Source: Linanthus parryae (lineage: Eukaryota > Streptophyta > Magnoliopsida > Ericales > Polemoniaceae). Taken from it: a stretch of DNA of 64,000 nt. Positions 1 through 9,187 of this stretch are shown in pieces. The notes beneath the pieces are model-generated. The model saw nothing but the letters and a program-made list of their open reading frames with translations, searched no databases and was not told where the DNA came from. Location of the stretch: positions 74,432,127-74,496,126 of the forward strand of contig JALGPY010000006.1 of assembly GCA_023055425.1 (NCBI GenBank), in the 5' to 3' direction. The first letter of the stretch is position 1. Every line of letters starts with the position of its first letter. The position numbers and the translations under genes were made by a program.

Positions 1-53
1 CAAATTAAGACAGAAATTGATAGTAGGGGGAAAACTTAATAATCAAGAGTTAC

Positions 54-139
54 CGATGAGAAAGCTGGAAGCTGCCCATCTTGTAAGGGGTGAGGAGAGG
101 GATCGGAACGGGGCTCTCTTGCTCGATTGCTTCACCCAT
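54..139 (-). CDS. OPR gene copy C, first coding exon (rest of gene left of window)
   Basis: On the minus strand an ATG at 139 opens a short exon reading MGEAIEQ... and ending ...KMGSFQLSHR. It closes at 54 with a consensus donor (CATCG|GTAAC) that leaves two bases of an Arg codon. Length, phase and sequence match exon 1 of the complete OPR copy at 33475-33557, so this is exon 1 of another 12-oxophytodienoate reductase-like gene. OPRs are FMN-dependent old-yellow-enzyme reductases acting on oxylipin enones. Exons 2-5 must lie at coordinates below 1, so integrity of the gene cannot be judged. The short proline-rich N-terminus (VPIPLLTPYKMG) is typical of the family. The gene lies in the same orientation as copies A and B, consistent with an expanded OPR cluster. 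Confidence 0.85.
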
Positions 140-215
140 CTTGATGATGACTCTGGTTCGTTGAACCTGGACAATGTTGATGAATGTTTACAAGATTTGT
201 AAGGGAATGGGGTAG

Positions 216-223
216 TATTTATA
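216..223 (-). promoter_or_regulatory. TATA box of OPR copy C
   Basis: TATAAATA on the minus strand, about 77 bases upstream of the ATG at 139. A similar TATAAAT lies about 50 bases upstream of the ATG of copy B (33607-33613), which supports a shared promoter design. Confidence 0.5.
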
Positions 224-489
224 GCAGGCAAAGACAAAATCGTCATTGAGTGGGGAATTAGAATCTTTTTCAACATATCGTAGTCTAAAGTAGTTGGCGG
301 GTCGATTATTTTGAAAGGAAAAATTGATTGCTACCCTTTCTCTCATGGGAACACGAAATCTGAAGCTCAGCCACATTTTACAGTCGTCTCCTCTGATACC
401 TGTGGTTGTAGTTATGGCTTGTAGCCCAAAAAATGATCTCTTACAGCCTGTTTGGTAGTTCAAAAGAAGTGGGTTTTTAAGAAATTTCT
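224..489. other. OPR copy C upstream region to copia junction
   Basis: AT-rich sequence upstream of the OPR copy C TATA box. No gene recognised; open frames here are short and unlike known proteins. The 3' end of the truncated copia element begins at about 490. Confidence 0.4.
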
Positions 490-1328
490 ATTTTTTCATC
501 ATAGAAAGAGTAAAGTGACAATCTATCTCAATGTTTTTCGTCCGCTCGTGTAAAACATCGTTGTGGGAAATCTTGATGGCACTACTATTGTCACGACATA
601 TAGTAGTAGCAGAGACTGATGCATCCCCATATCAGCTAATAACCAGCGAAGCCAGATGAGCTCCTGTGTTGCGTCACCTAGAGCACAGTATTCTGCCTCA
701 GTGCTGGATCGCAAAACTACAGTTTGCTTCTTACTGCACCAGGATATAAGTTAGTCACCCAAGAAGAAACAGTACCCCATGGTGGAGCGTCTATCAGTAG
801 GATCACCAGTCGAATCAGCATCTGAAAATTCATGTAGGATTGCTGTAGACCGAGCAGAGAATGAAGACCGTGAAACAAAGTACATTTTACGTAGGGAAGA
901 CTCCAAAGAACAGCAACATAGTGTGTGGATTGTGGAGTCGTGAGAAACTGACTGACTTGATGGACTGCGTATTGTAAGTCAGGACGAGTGATTGTGAGAT
1001 AAACCAGACTACCAACAATCTGTCGCTATCGAGTAGGATCAGAGAAAGGTTCACCCTCCAAGGGAGTGAGCTTCAGGTTGGGCTCCAATGGCGCGGAGGC
1101 AACCTTTGGATCGGTCAGTCCTGCACGAGCAAGAATATTGGAAGCATATTTTGTATGAGACAGAAAGTAACTGTCAGCATCAGAAGTAGCTTCGAGATCC
1201 AAGAAATAGCTGAGAGACCCCAAGTCTTTCATCTCAAAATGGCGGATCGAAGACTTCTTTAGCTTAGGAATACCAACGAGATCATCCCCGGTAATGATCA
1301 TATTGTAATACACATTTAATAACACAGG
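490..1328 (-). pseudogene. Copia-0 reverse transcriptase C-terminal part and RNase H
   Basis: The minus strand reads MIITGDD... and FEMKDLGSLSYFLDLEA (copia RT, just after the catalytic YVDD box), then after frame breaks SSTEAEYCALGDATQELIWL, the copia RNase H signature. The coding trace fades at about 490 shortly after the HIEIDCHF-like RNase H end. The RT is cut at 1328 by the LTR-like insertion immediately after YVDD. It is a retrotransposon remnant with several frame breaks and encodes no working enzyme. Confidence 0.8.
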
Positions 1329-1565
1329 GTAATTTGAGTTTTTATAATAAGTTTTGGGAAAATATAATAATTAAGTTTGGGGTTAAATCGCGAGTTTACA
1401 AAATAAACAAAAAAACTAGGGGGTTGTATTTGTCTTTTATAAAAGTTATAGTATGTATACACTTTTTATACCTGTACTATACATTATATGATATGTATAT
1501 GTACTATGTATAATACTTTATACTAATAGTTGTATTTGTGCGTACAATATACACTATACGTACTA

Positions 1566-1591
1566 CTATATATATATATATATATATATAT
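1566..1591. repeat. (TA)n microsatellite
   Basis: A run of alternating T and A immediately left of the MITE, with a shorter TATATATA on its right side (2049-2057). The MITE therefore sits in a TA microsatellite and its target duplication cannot be defined. Confidence 0.9.
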
Positions 1592-2048
1592 AGTGGCGGA
1601 GCCAGGAAATCAAGTCAGCCGGGGCAAAATTCGCGAAGTCAAAAGTCAAAGTTAAATGTCAAAGTCAACAGTCAAAAGTCGTTATAATTCATAAGCAATT
1701 ATACACACAAACATCAAATTAATAATGAATACAATACTCACAAGTTACAATTTGTTCTTTTTGTTGGAGGAGACAATGTCTTTTTTTTTTGGAAAATGTT
1801 AACTTGGCAACGAAATGAATGAAAAAAAAATATTGGCTGGGAGGAGAATTGAACATGTGTAGTGAGATTTGCCAACTACAACAACTAACCACATGGGCAA
1901 TTGGGCAATTTGAAATGTTAGGGGGGCAAAATTCTATATTCCTTTGGGTTTAATCATAAAAAATCTATAAAAGTAGGGGCACCAGTAGAAATTTTCAAAT
2001 TTCAAGGGGGCAACTGCCCCCCCTTGCCCCTACATAGGTCCGCCCCTG
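1592..2048. mobile_element. MITE-like non-autonomous DNA transposon, about 457 bp
   Basis: The ends are imperfect inverted repeats: AGTGGCGGAGCC on the left and, read from the right end, CAGGGGCGGACC. The interior contains G/C runs near the right end (GGGGGCAACTGCCCCCCC) and no coding sequence. Elements with GGGGCGGA(G/C)C ends are common in plants as non-autonomous class II repeats; I cannot assign a superfamily with confidence. It lies between TA dinucleotide runs. Confidence 0.65.
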
Positions 2049-2274
2049 TATATATATGAAACGTTTCCCAACATTCATCCAACGCACACACCACCACCAC
2101 CACCGTCACCATCTCCGCCCTCACCATATCCCTCTCTGCTGTCCGCCTCCATCTCTCTCTCCGACTCAAAGAAGAGAAGCAGCAGCGCTAAGCCACCAGC
2201 TGCCGCCACTTTCTCGTCGGAGAAGACCACCGGAGGCCACCTTGTTTTCTCCTCCACCCTCTGTTCTTCGTCTT

Positions 2275-2312
<38 letters not shown>
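2275..2312. repeat. (CT)n microsatellite
   Basis: A CT dinucleotide run inside the solo-LTR-like element, in a CT-rich stretch that resembles a plant 5' leader. The related element at 56413 has a much longer CT/TTTC tract in the corresponding place. Confidence 0.85.
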
Positions 2313-2320
<8 letters not shown>

Positions 2321-3910
2321 AGTTCTGACCAGCGGAAAGAGATCGAAAGACGAAGAAGCCACAACACAACAGCAGCGACCAACTGTCACTGGCAAACTCC
2401 ATTGTTGTCGGGAAATTTTGGGCCGAGCAAACCGGAAGTTCCCATCCTCCAACTCCGGTTTCTGTACGATACTGAGCATCCAAGGAGAAAGTGGAGCTCT
2501 TTAATCGCTCCTAGAAGCTATCGGAGAGTTGCCGTCGGCCACCGCCGTCGCGATCACAACCCGACTCATTTCTTGACCATCTTTTGCATTCTTTGGACTG
2601 GGTATGTCCTAAATCACCTTGTGATTCGTTTTTTATTGTCAAAATTGAGTCTTGATGGCTTGAATTCATGTTTGAAATCGGTTGGTTTGGGTGTGTATAG
2701 TGTAAACGGTGGGTGTTCTTTTGGGGGGCTGTTTTTTCTTTTCAGAAACTTAGGGGGAGCCTCTTGTCTTTCATTTAATTGTATTTTCTTTATATATGAT
2801 AACATTTTAGTTATTTTGTTTATATCATCTAATATTCACCATTTAGATATTCTAAGTGAATAAGCATATATATATATAATGAAAATAAAAAATTAAATTG
2901 GAAATTAGTTATTATAAAATATTACATTCGATTTCTTAAAAATAAGAGTTTTGTTTTTGTATGTAATCGATAAAGAATAATATTTTCATTATTAACTAAA
3001 TGTCACTTGTATTTTATTTAAACAAATAGTAAGCTTACAAATAATTATGAGAATTTAATAATCTATTTACCAACACGTAAAATTGTAAAATAGAATATTG
3101 TTTCTTCAAATAAAAAGAATTAGTTATAAATTGAAGAATATTAAGAAATGATTTATTTAGCGAAAGAATACCACTCTAGAGTTTATATATTATGTGATTT
3201 GATGAGGTTATACTTAGTAAATTTAAAATAATAAATTAGTCAAGTATTATTTGCTTATATAAATATTTGTGAGTGTTGTCTCACGTATTTAATTTTAAAA
3301 TACTTCTTTATGTATATTTATAAGTATAAGACTTGAGACGGGTTTCATTGGGAGAATCGTGAGAATTGAATTTAGTATTTTATCCTAGCCAAGGATTCAT
3401 TTATAATTAGTGCATTATTTGCTTAGAAGTGCCACCATTGTGATTAGATGATTATTGAATTGTAGGCGACGAATTCGTTGACGTAGGCTACGTTGACTTC
3501 CCGTGAGGACAAATTCGAGCTAATTGTCGTTTCAACTTGAGGTGAGTTACATGTTTAGCCTAGCTTCCTTCGTGTCATAACGTGATTTTTGTCTCAAAAT
3601 GTGTTTTTGTGTTATACATGTTTTACTTGTCATTTTTTAAGTTTCGAAATGATTGCTTTGAAACGGTCACACGGAAATAATAATACGTTAATAAACGTAA
3701 AGTGGAATCGCACGTACCGAAATCTGTTTCAATATGGGAGGCCCTTTGTTGGCATTACTCTACGCCTTGTTGGCTAGATATATTATTATTTGGGAGGCCC
3801 GTTGTTGCCATTGGCTCCTCGCCTTGTTGGCTGGAATCCCAGCTATTACTCACCCTTCTGGCCTTTTGCTTCTTAAGGGGGTGTTGCAACACTTAATGTC
3901 TAGTCTGGTA

Positions 3911-3999
3911 TTGGGAGGTCCTTTATTGACCATTACTATTTTGGGAGGTCCTTTGTTGACCATTACTATTTGGGAGGTCCTTTGTTGACCATTACTATC
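3911..3999. repeat. Tandem repeat, about 30-bp unit, three near-identical copies
   Basis: The unit begins TTGGGAGGTCCTTTGTTGAC and continues with CATTACTATT, repeated three times. Two more diverged units (GGGAGGCCC...TTGTTGGC) occur just upstream at 3734-3775 and 3789-3830. All lie inside the solo-LTR-like element. Confidence 0.8.
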
Positions 4000-4596
4000 T
4001 ACGGTACTGTGCTTAATAATTGGCTCATTTGATTCTATATTTGGAAACTGATAATTGGATTCTTATTCTATTTGGAAACTGGCACTTGTGAAGGACTTAA
4101 TTGGAAATGTTTGAAGCTTTGGATATTGTCAATCGTAAATTGGATAATACATTGTTGTTTATGACGCTGCAAACTCTGATTCGGTACTCTGTTATTCATC
4201 AGCTTTTATTAAACGCATAACATTGTAGCCGTTCTCAACTTCCTGTTTTACATGCTAAGGTGTTGCTCACTTAGCATTTCTTGCTGACTTTTTGAAAATT
4301 GCGGTCTTTGTTTTCATTCCCCCGCATGTCTAGGAGTTGGGAGATTGGCGTAAGGGGATCGTGGACTCACCTAGTATCTATTAGTACTTTGATTAAATCA
4401 ACTCTTAGCATAATATTATCTTGTTTAATAGTAAACTAATCTCATCTTGTGTAATAGTATGTTTCATATTGAAGACAATCATCAGTTGTAACATATTTAA
4501 ATATGGAATGTTTTGTTCACGATTTTCGCCGTTTCTTTATGAGTAGCACCCTCCCGGTCTCTCCCGAGCCGGAATAAGGGGGTGTTACAGTATCAT

Positions 4597-5895
4597 CAAC
4601 ATATATTAACAAGAGAATAATTTCCAAATTCGTATGACGAATGAAAAGAGCTGAGTCATCAGCACTAGAGGAGAACCCAAGATGGAGCATAGTATAACTG
4701 GACTTATCAAACCAAGCCCGAGGGGCTTACTTCATACCATATAATGCACGACGTAGGAGACATACCTTTGAGGGGTGAACATCGAGACCAGGCGGAGGTT
4801 TCATGTATAACTCCTCCGTAAAATCACCATTAAGAAAAGCATTATTAACATTCATCTAGAACAAGGTCCAACGACGGGTAGCAGCTACAGCAATCAGAGT
4901 GCGTACCGAGGTAAGTAGACCAACTGGAGCAAAGGTCTCCTCATAGTCAATGACATACTCCTGTGTGAAACCTCTAGCTACTAGTCGAGCCTTATATCTC
5001 TCGATGGAACCATCAGACCTCGTCTTGATCTTATACACCCACATGCACCCAACTGCAGTCTTACTAGAAGGTAATGAAACCAAGTACCAAGTATGAGTTC
5101 GTGCGAGAGCATCCAACTCATCTCGCATTGCTTTTCGCCACATAGGATCAGAAATAGCTTCCTGAAAGGATTGTGTTCATGATGCGGAACAATAGTAGAA
5201 GTGACATAATCATGAAGCCAAACAGGTTGTCTGCGGTCTTTGGTGGACCGACGAACTGTAGAAGAAGCAGACTCATCTGTGTCACTTTCAGGATCTGAGG
5301 AGGCATCATCTGCAGAATTAGAAACCAAAGTTGGAGCTTGTGGAGCCGGATCTGGAGTAGGAAGAGTAACAAGAGCATGTGGACCTGGAATATGGCCATG
5401 TGTAACTGGAGCAAGAACAGTAACGGAGCATGCGAAGCAGGAACATGATCATGTATAACTGGAGCAGGGGAGATAACTTCATCAACCAACAAATCTGGAA
5501 GAGGAGTCTGTGACAAAAATGAATTGTCGACTATAGAATCCTCGAAGAATGGATCAAAGGATGGATCTGTAAGACGTGGATGGTTAACAGTGGTGGAAGT
5601 ATCGAAGGACAAAAATGTAGAGAACATCTTATGTTCCATAAAGACCACGTGGTGAGAGTTTCGAATACGCTTCAAAATTGGATCACAACATTGATATCCT
5701 CTATGTTCAATACCATATCCCAGAAAACAACACATTCTTGATCAATGTTCTAACTCTTTTATGATAGTTTGGCTGAAGAAGAACAATACATACACTTCCA
5801 AAGACCCGAAGAGAAGAATAATCATGGGGTGTACCATATAACTTTTCATACGGCGTCTTGTTCTTGAGAACAGGTGTAGGAACCTGATTGATAGT
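4597..5895 (-). pseudogene. Copia-0 integrase C-terminal region and RT N-terminal part
   Basis: The minus strand from 5895 reads TPYEKLYGTPHDYSSLRVFG (integrase C-terminal region) and continues through broken frames to WRKAMRDELDALARTHTW, WVYKIKTRSDGSIERYKARL and GFTQEYVIDYEETFAPV, the classic copia RT start. Near 4600 it reaches the segment leading to YVDD, where the solo-LTR-like element interrupts it. Several stops and frameshifts are present. The 5895 edge is the gypsy insertion point. Confidence 0.85.
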
Positions 5896-6522
5896 TGTAG
5901 ATAGTGCTTTCTGAGCTGACAGATCTTGGCCACGTGGCGATCATCCAGCACACCATATTGTGCTCCACACACACTGGATCACCAGCCGAGCTGATCCATG
6001 TGGGGGCTGCGAGACAGAGCCCTCGCATACCACTGCACGGGACTTGTAGGGACTTAGTGGTTTGGAGGCTAGAGTAAGCCCTGTCGCGTGCGAGCCAATC
6101 CCGCACGCGACCTTTAGTAACTGTTTTGAGAGATTTATGGCACGAGCTCCATAAACCCGGTCAATCCGGTCAAACCCGGTCAACCTCGTAACGGTTCCGG
6201 TATTCGCGCACCACGTGCTGTAACGGTCCCTATATACTCGGACGAACGTGCCGTTATGGTTAAGCTAATTAAGCCGCCATCAATGGGCGCATTAACCACA
6301 CTACAACGGTCATGTTCTCTGCTATATATAGGACGTTACCCTTTCCATACAAAGGAGAACACACTGGCCCTACGCGGAAGCTCTGCCAAACCTCTGCCTC
6401 TCTCTCAGACATTACTACTGCCTTACTCTCTCCCTACACACAATCCCACTCTTCCTGTGCGATCCTTGATCCTCTACATACGGTGTACACGGAGGTCTCC
6501 CTGCCGGAATCTCTTGTGCACA
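5896..6522 (+). repeat. 5' LTR of gypsy-Tat element (627 bp)
   Basis: Begins TGTAGATAGTGC and ends CTTGTGCACA. It contains a TATA box (TATATATA at 6323-6330) about 200 bases before its end, placing transcription start in the CT-rich last third. It matches the 3' LTR almost base for base. Confidence 0.95.
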
Positions 6523-6525
6523 TTT

Positions 6526-6543
6526 TGGTGAACCCGACGTGAA
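6526..6543 (+). promoter_or_regulatory. Probable primer binding site of gypsy-Tat element
   Basis: TGGTGAACCCGACGTGAA starts three bases after the 5' LTR. TGG pairs with the CCA end of a tRNA. I could not name the tRNA from memory. Confidence 0.5.
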
Positions 6544-6562
6544 CTTACCAGCAAAAGCAACC

Positions 6563-9175
6563 ATGTCTCAGGAGGATGATATCAGCAACAGATCGCCTTC
6601 CACCGAAACCGCCTCAGGAGAGGAAACCCGTCGTACTCTTACCACTCCCGGCGAGACACCGACGCTAGAGTCTTTGGATGCCACTGCCCAAAGTCAGGCG
6701 AAAGCTCTCAAGGCTCAATCTGCGCAATTGGAACGGATCTTGGCCGTTCTGGGCACCCTTGCGCCAAATCCTTCATCACCCGCCGCCGTCTCTCAAGGAG
6801 GAGGAGCTCCTACCGCTCCGGGACTGGGAGTGTCAACCACACCTCCCAACCCCAATCTGCAGACTCCACCGGCGACCACGCAGTTGCCTTCGATTCAGGG
6901 GTCAACAGCTCAGATGTTGCCTCTCGCTGCCCACACTCCTCAGCCCTCGGCTTTGGCGTCTAACCCAACTTTGCAATACCCTTTGCCTCCTTCAACGGCG
7001 ATCTGGGGCAATGCGAGTAGTCCATATGTCCCTAATCCTTCGACGGCGTATATGTCGCCCCCGCCGGCGGCAAACCCTCCTTCAGCTACCGAGGGGAGCA
7101 TTCCAGAATGCATGACGTCTCTGCAGAAGCGCATGGACACTATTCTGGCTCATCAGTCGTTCGCAGATACCATTATCCCGAAGTTAGAAAACGATCCACC
7201 TATTCCACGAGAGATCTATCTCATGCCTAACCCGGCGGGGTACAAGGCTCCTAAATGGGACAAGTTCGAGGATGTCAACGGAAACGCTCATGAGCATGTC
7301 ATGCGTTTCATTGATGTCATGGGTCCGTACGGAGCCGATCCCAAACTGCTGATGCGAGAGTTCCCGAAATCCCTAGGGAATGTAGCGTACAAGTGGTACC
7401 GAACATTGGAAGCCGGATCCGTGAAGACTTGGGATGACATGGTCCAGAAGTTCTACACCAAGTTCTTCCAGATGGAAGAAAAGGTAACCATGATCCATCT
7501 CTCGCGGATGTATCAGAAGCGCGAGGAAGACGGGATCACTTTCATCAAGAAGTTCAGGGCGAAATCCTTGGAGTGCAAAGATCCAATGCCCGAAAGCCGG
7601 CTTGTAGAGATATGCCTGCAGTGCATGCGAGACGAATACAAAGGTATGCTCACTAATTTGCAAACACCTACGTTTTCTAAGCTAATTGAATGCACGAAGA
7701 ACATCGAGCCTATAGTCGAGAGGCAGAAGAAGAAGAACGCTCCGGAGCGATCTTCGAGCGGCGCCACCTACAAGATCAGGAGATTCAGTTACAAGAGGGG
7801 ATGCGAGGCTGAGGTTAATACGGTTTCACCCCAGAAGCAAGCGAAGGTTGTAAACTTCGACGCACCACCCCTACCATGCTCGGTAGAGGAGGCAAGCGAC
7901 CTCTGCAGGCAGTGGCGTAAGGACGGTGTCCTACCGCCGCTCGAGAAGATACCCTCCAAGGAGATGGTAAGGGACCCTAAGTGGTGCGAGTACCACTGCA
8001 AGGTCATGCACCCCACGGCTGAATGTAAAAAGCTCAGGTTCGCATTCGACCAGAAGATGAAGAACGGCGAGCTGATCGTCAGCGATCACAAAAAGGATGT
8101 GCGCAACAACCCACTTCCTGCTCATGCGGAGCAGGGCTCAAAGGGCAAAGAGGTCGCCATGATCTCGATCGTTGACTTGAAAGAAGTCGCAGAGGATGGT
8201 CTACCCATCGTTGCCGAGGTCCATGAAGACGAAGACTACAGCATGGACACGGAGGATGAACGTGCCGACCGGATGAAAGGGTCGCACGGCTTTAGCAGAT
8301 TCTTCGACGAGGTGAATTTCTCGGAGAAATGCCGGACAGATATGACGAAAGCGATCTTGAGAATAGCGGAGGACTACGAGGAGGATCTTGTAGTGTCCAA
8401 CGGGAAAGTCATCAGGGCGTCTCGCTCTACAGAAAAGATTATGACCTTTTCTGCAAATGATAAGAAGACAGATGCGAGCCACCAGAGGCCTCTGTATGTG
8501 ACAGCCATCATCAACGGCGTCGAGTTCAAACGAGCATTCTTCGATGGAGGAGCAGCGGTCAATGTCGTTTCGCTCCATACACTGAAGTTAGCAGGGATCC
8601 CCGAGCACAAGATCGTCAGGCGTCCATCTCCGCTGATGGGATTCGGAAGCGACTCTAGAATGACGATCGGATGGATCCGCTTGGGCGTTCAGATCGGCAG
8701 AATCAAATGCTCAGCAAAGTTCTATGTCATAGACGCGAACACCACGTACCACATGATCATAGGTCGAGCCTGGATTCACCGCTTCGACGCAGTTCCTTCA
8801 ACGGCTCACCAGGTTATGAAAGCTATCTGGAACGACAGAATAGTTGAGATACCGGCTTCGACGAACCCATTCAACTTGGATGAAGCACATCTTAGCGAGG
8901 CAGTGTGGTTCACCGAAATGGCGGACGAGCAAACACCGGGACCATTCAACCCTACTCCTTTGCCTCTATGGGAGGACATCAAGGACCAGTCACCTGCGGG
9001 CGTAATGGTGACAAGGGAAGATGCCAAGGAAAAGCCGCCTACACGCGAAGAGGCGCCGCGTATCGCATACCATCAAAAGAATGTGCATACTTTGAAGAGA
9101 ATTGCAAAGCATGACCTCGAAGGCAAGGAGATAGAGAGCTTCTACGCCAATGGAAAGAAGTGCTATCGCATATGA
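6563..9175 (+). CDS. Gypsy-Tat gag-protease ORF
   Basis: Start chosen at the ATG of MSQEDDISNRS; the open frame extends slightly upstream but without an ATG. The first 200 residues are Pro/Ser/Thr-rich and low complexity. A retrotransposon gag domain follows, with KWYRTLEAGSVKTWDDMVQK and RMYQKREEDGITFIKKFRAK typical of plant gypsy capsid. The aspartic protease lies near residues 635-760 with FFDGGAAVNVVS as active-site segment and MIIGRAW as the flap-side motif. DGG instead of DSG/DTG is also seen in other Tat-type proteases. The ORF is uninterrupted over 2.6 kb, then ends at TGA 9173-9175, which is in the same frame as pol. That stop could be mutational, suppressed, or part of a spliced segment. 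Confidence 0.93.
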   Translation: MSQEDDISNRSPSTETASGEETRRTLTTPGETPTLESLDATAQSQAKALKAQSAQLERILAVLGTLAPNPSSPAAVSQGGGAPTAPGLGVSTTPPNPNLQTPPATTQLPSIQGSTAQMLPLAAHTPQPSALASNPTLQYPLPPSTAIWGNASSPYVPNPSTAYMSPPPAANPPSATEGSIPECMTSLQKRMDTILAHQSFADTIIPKLENDPPIPREIYLMPNPAGYKAPKWDKFEDVNGNAHEHVMRFIDVMGPYGADPKLLMREFPKSLGNVAYKWYRTLEAGSVKTWDDMVQKFYTKFFQMEEKVTMIHLSRMYQKREEDGITFIKKFRAKSLECKDPMPESRLVEICLQCMRDEYKGMLTNLQTPTFSKLIECTKNIEPIVERQKKKNAPERSSSGATYKIRRFSYKRGCEAEVNTVSPQKQAKVVNFDAPPLPCSVEEASDLCRQWRKDGVLPPLEKIPSKEMVRDPKWCEYHCKVMHPTAECKKLRFAFDQKMKNGELIVSDHKKDVRNNPLPAHAEQGSKGKEVAMISIVDLKEVAEDGLPIVAEVHEDEDYSMDTEDERADRMKGSHGFSRFFDEVNFSEKCRTDMTKAILRIAEDYEEDLVVSNGKVIRASRSTEKIMTFSANDKKTDASHQRPLYVTAIINGVEFKRAFFDGGAAVNVVSLHTLKLAGIPEHKIVRRPSPLMGFGSDSRMTIGWIRLGVQIGRIKCSAKFYVIDANTTYHMIIGRAWIHRFDAVPSTAHQVMKAIWNDRIVEIPASTNPFNLDEAHLSEAVWFTEMADEQTPGPFNPTPLPLWEDIKDQSPAGVMVTREDAKEKPPTREEAPRIAYHQKNVHTLKRIAKHDLEGKEIESFYANGKKCYRI

Positions 9176-9187
9176 AGGTGCGCGGGA

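Larger units (their letters stand above)
1329..4588 (+). mobile_element. Solo-LTR-like element 1 (about 3.26 kb) inserted in Copia-0 RT
   Basis: Non-coding block bounded by TGTAATAC... on the left and ...GGGGTGTTACA on the right, so it has TG..CA ends with short inverted repeats. The copia RT frame stops at its left edge and resumes at its right edge. The flanks share only an imperfect ATAT/GTAT duplication. Its internal order matches the element at 56413-58795: CT-rich stretch, a GACGA-rich stretch (3465-3500 and 57765-57790), a GTCTCAAAATGTG segment and the GGTGTTAC end. No gag or pol was found. Long LTRs with TGTAACACCC-type ends are known from chromovirus-type gypsy elements, so a solo LTR is the best reading; a LARD-type non-autonomous element is an alternative. 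It contains a MITE (1592-2048). Confidence 0.6.

Noticed and set aside
7..202. Plus-strand ORF with MRKLEAAHLVRGEERDRNG
   Set aside because: It is the reverse strand of OPR exon 1; the minus-strand frame with a splice donor explains it.
2056..2863. Plus-strand open frames with His/Pro/Ser-rich starts
   Set aside because: They arise from CT-rich low-complexity sequence within a solo-LTR-like element; no domain, no relatives recognised.
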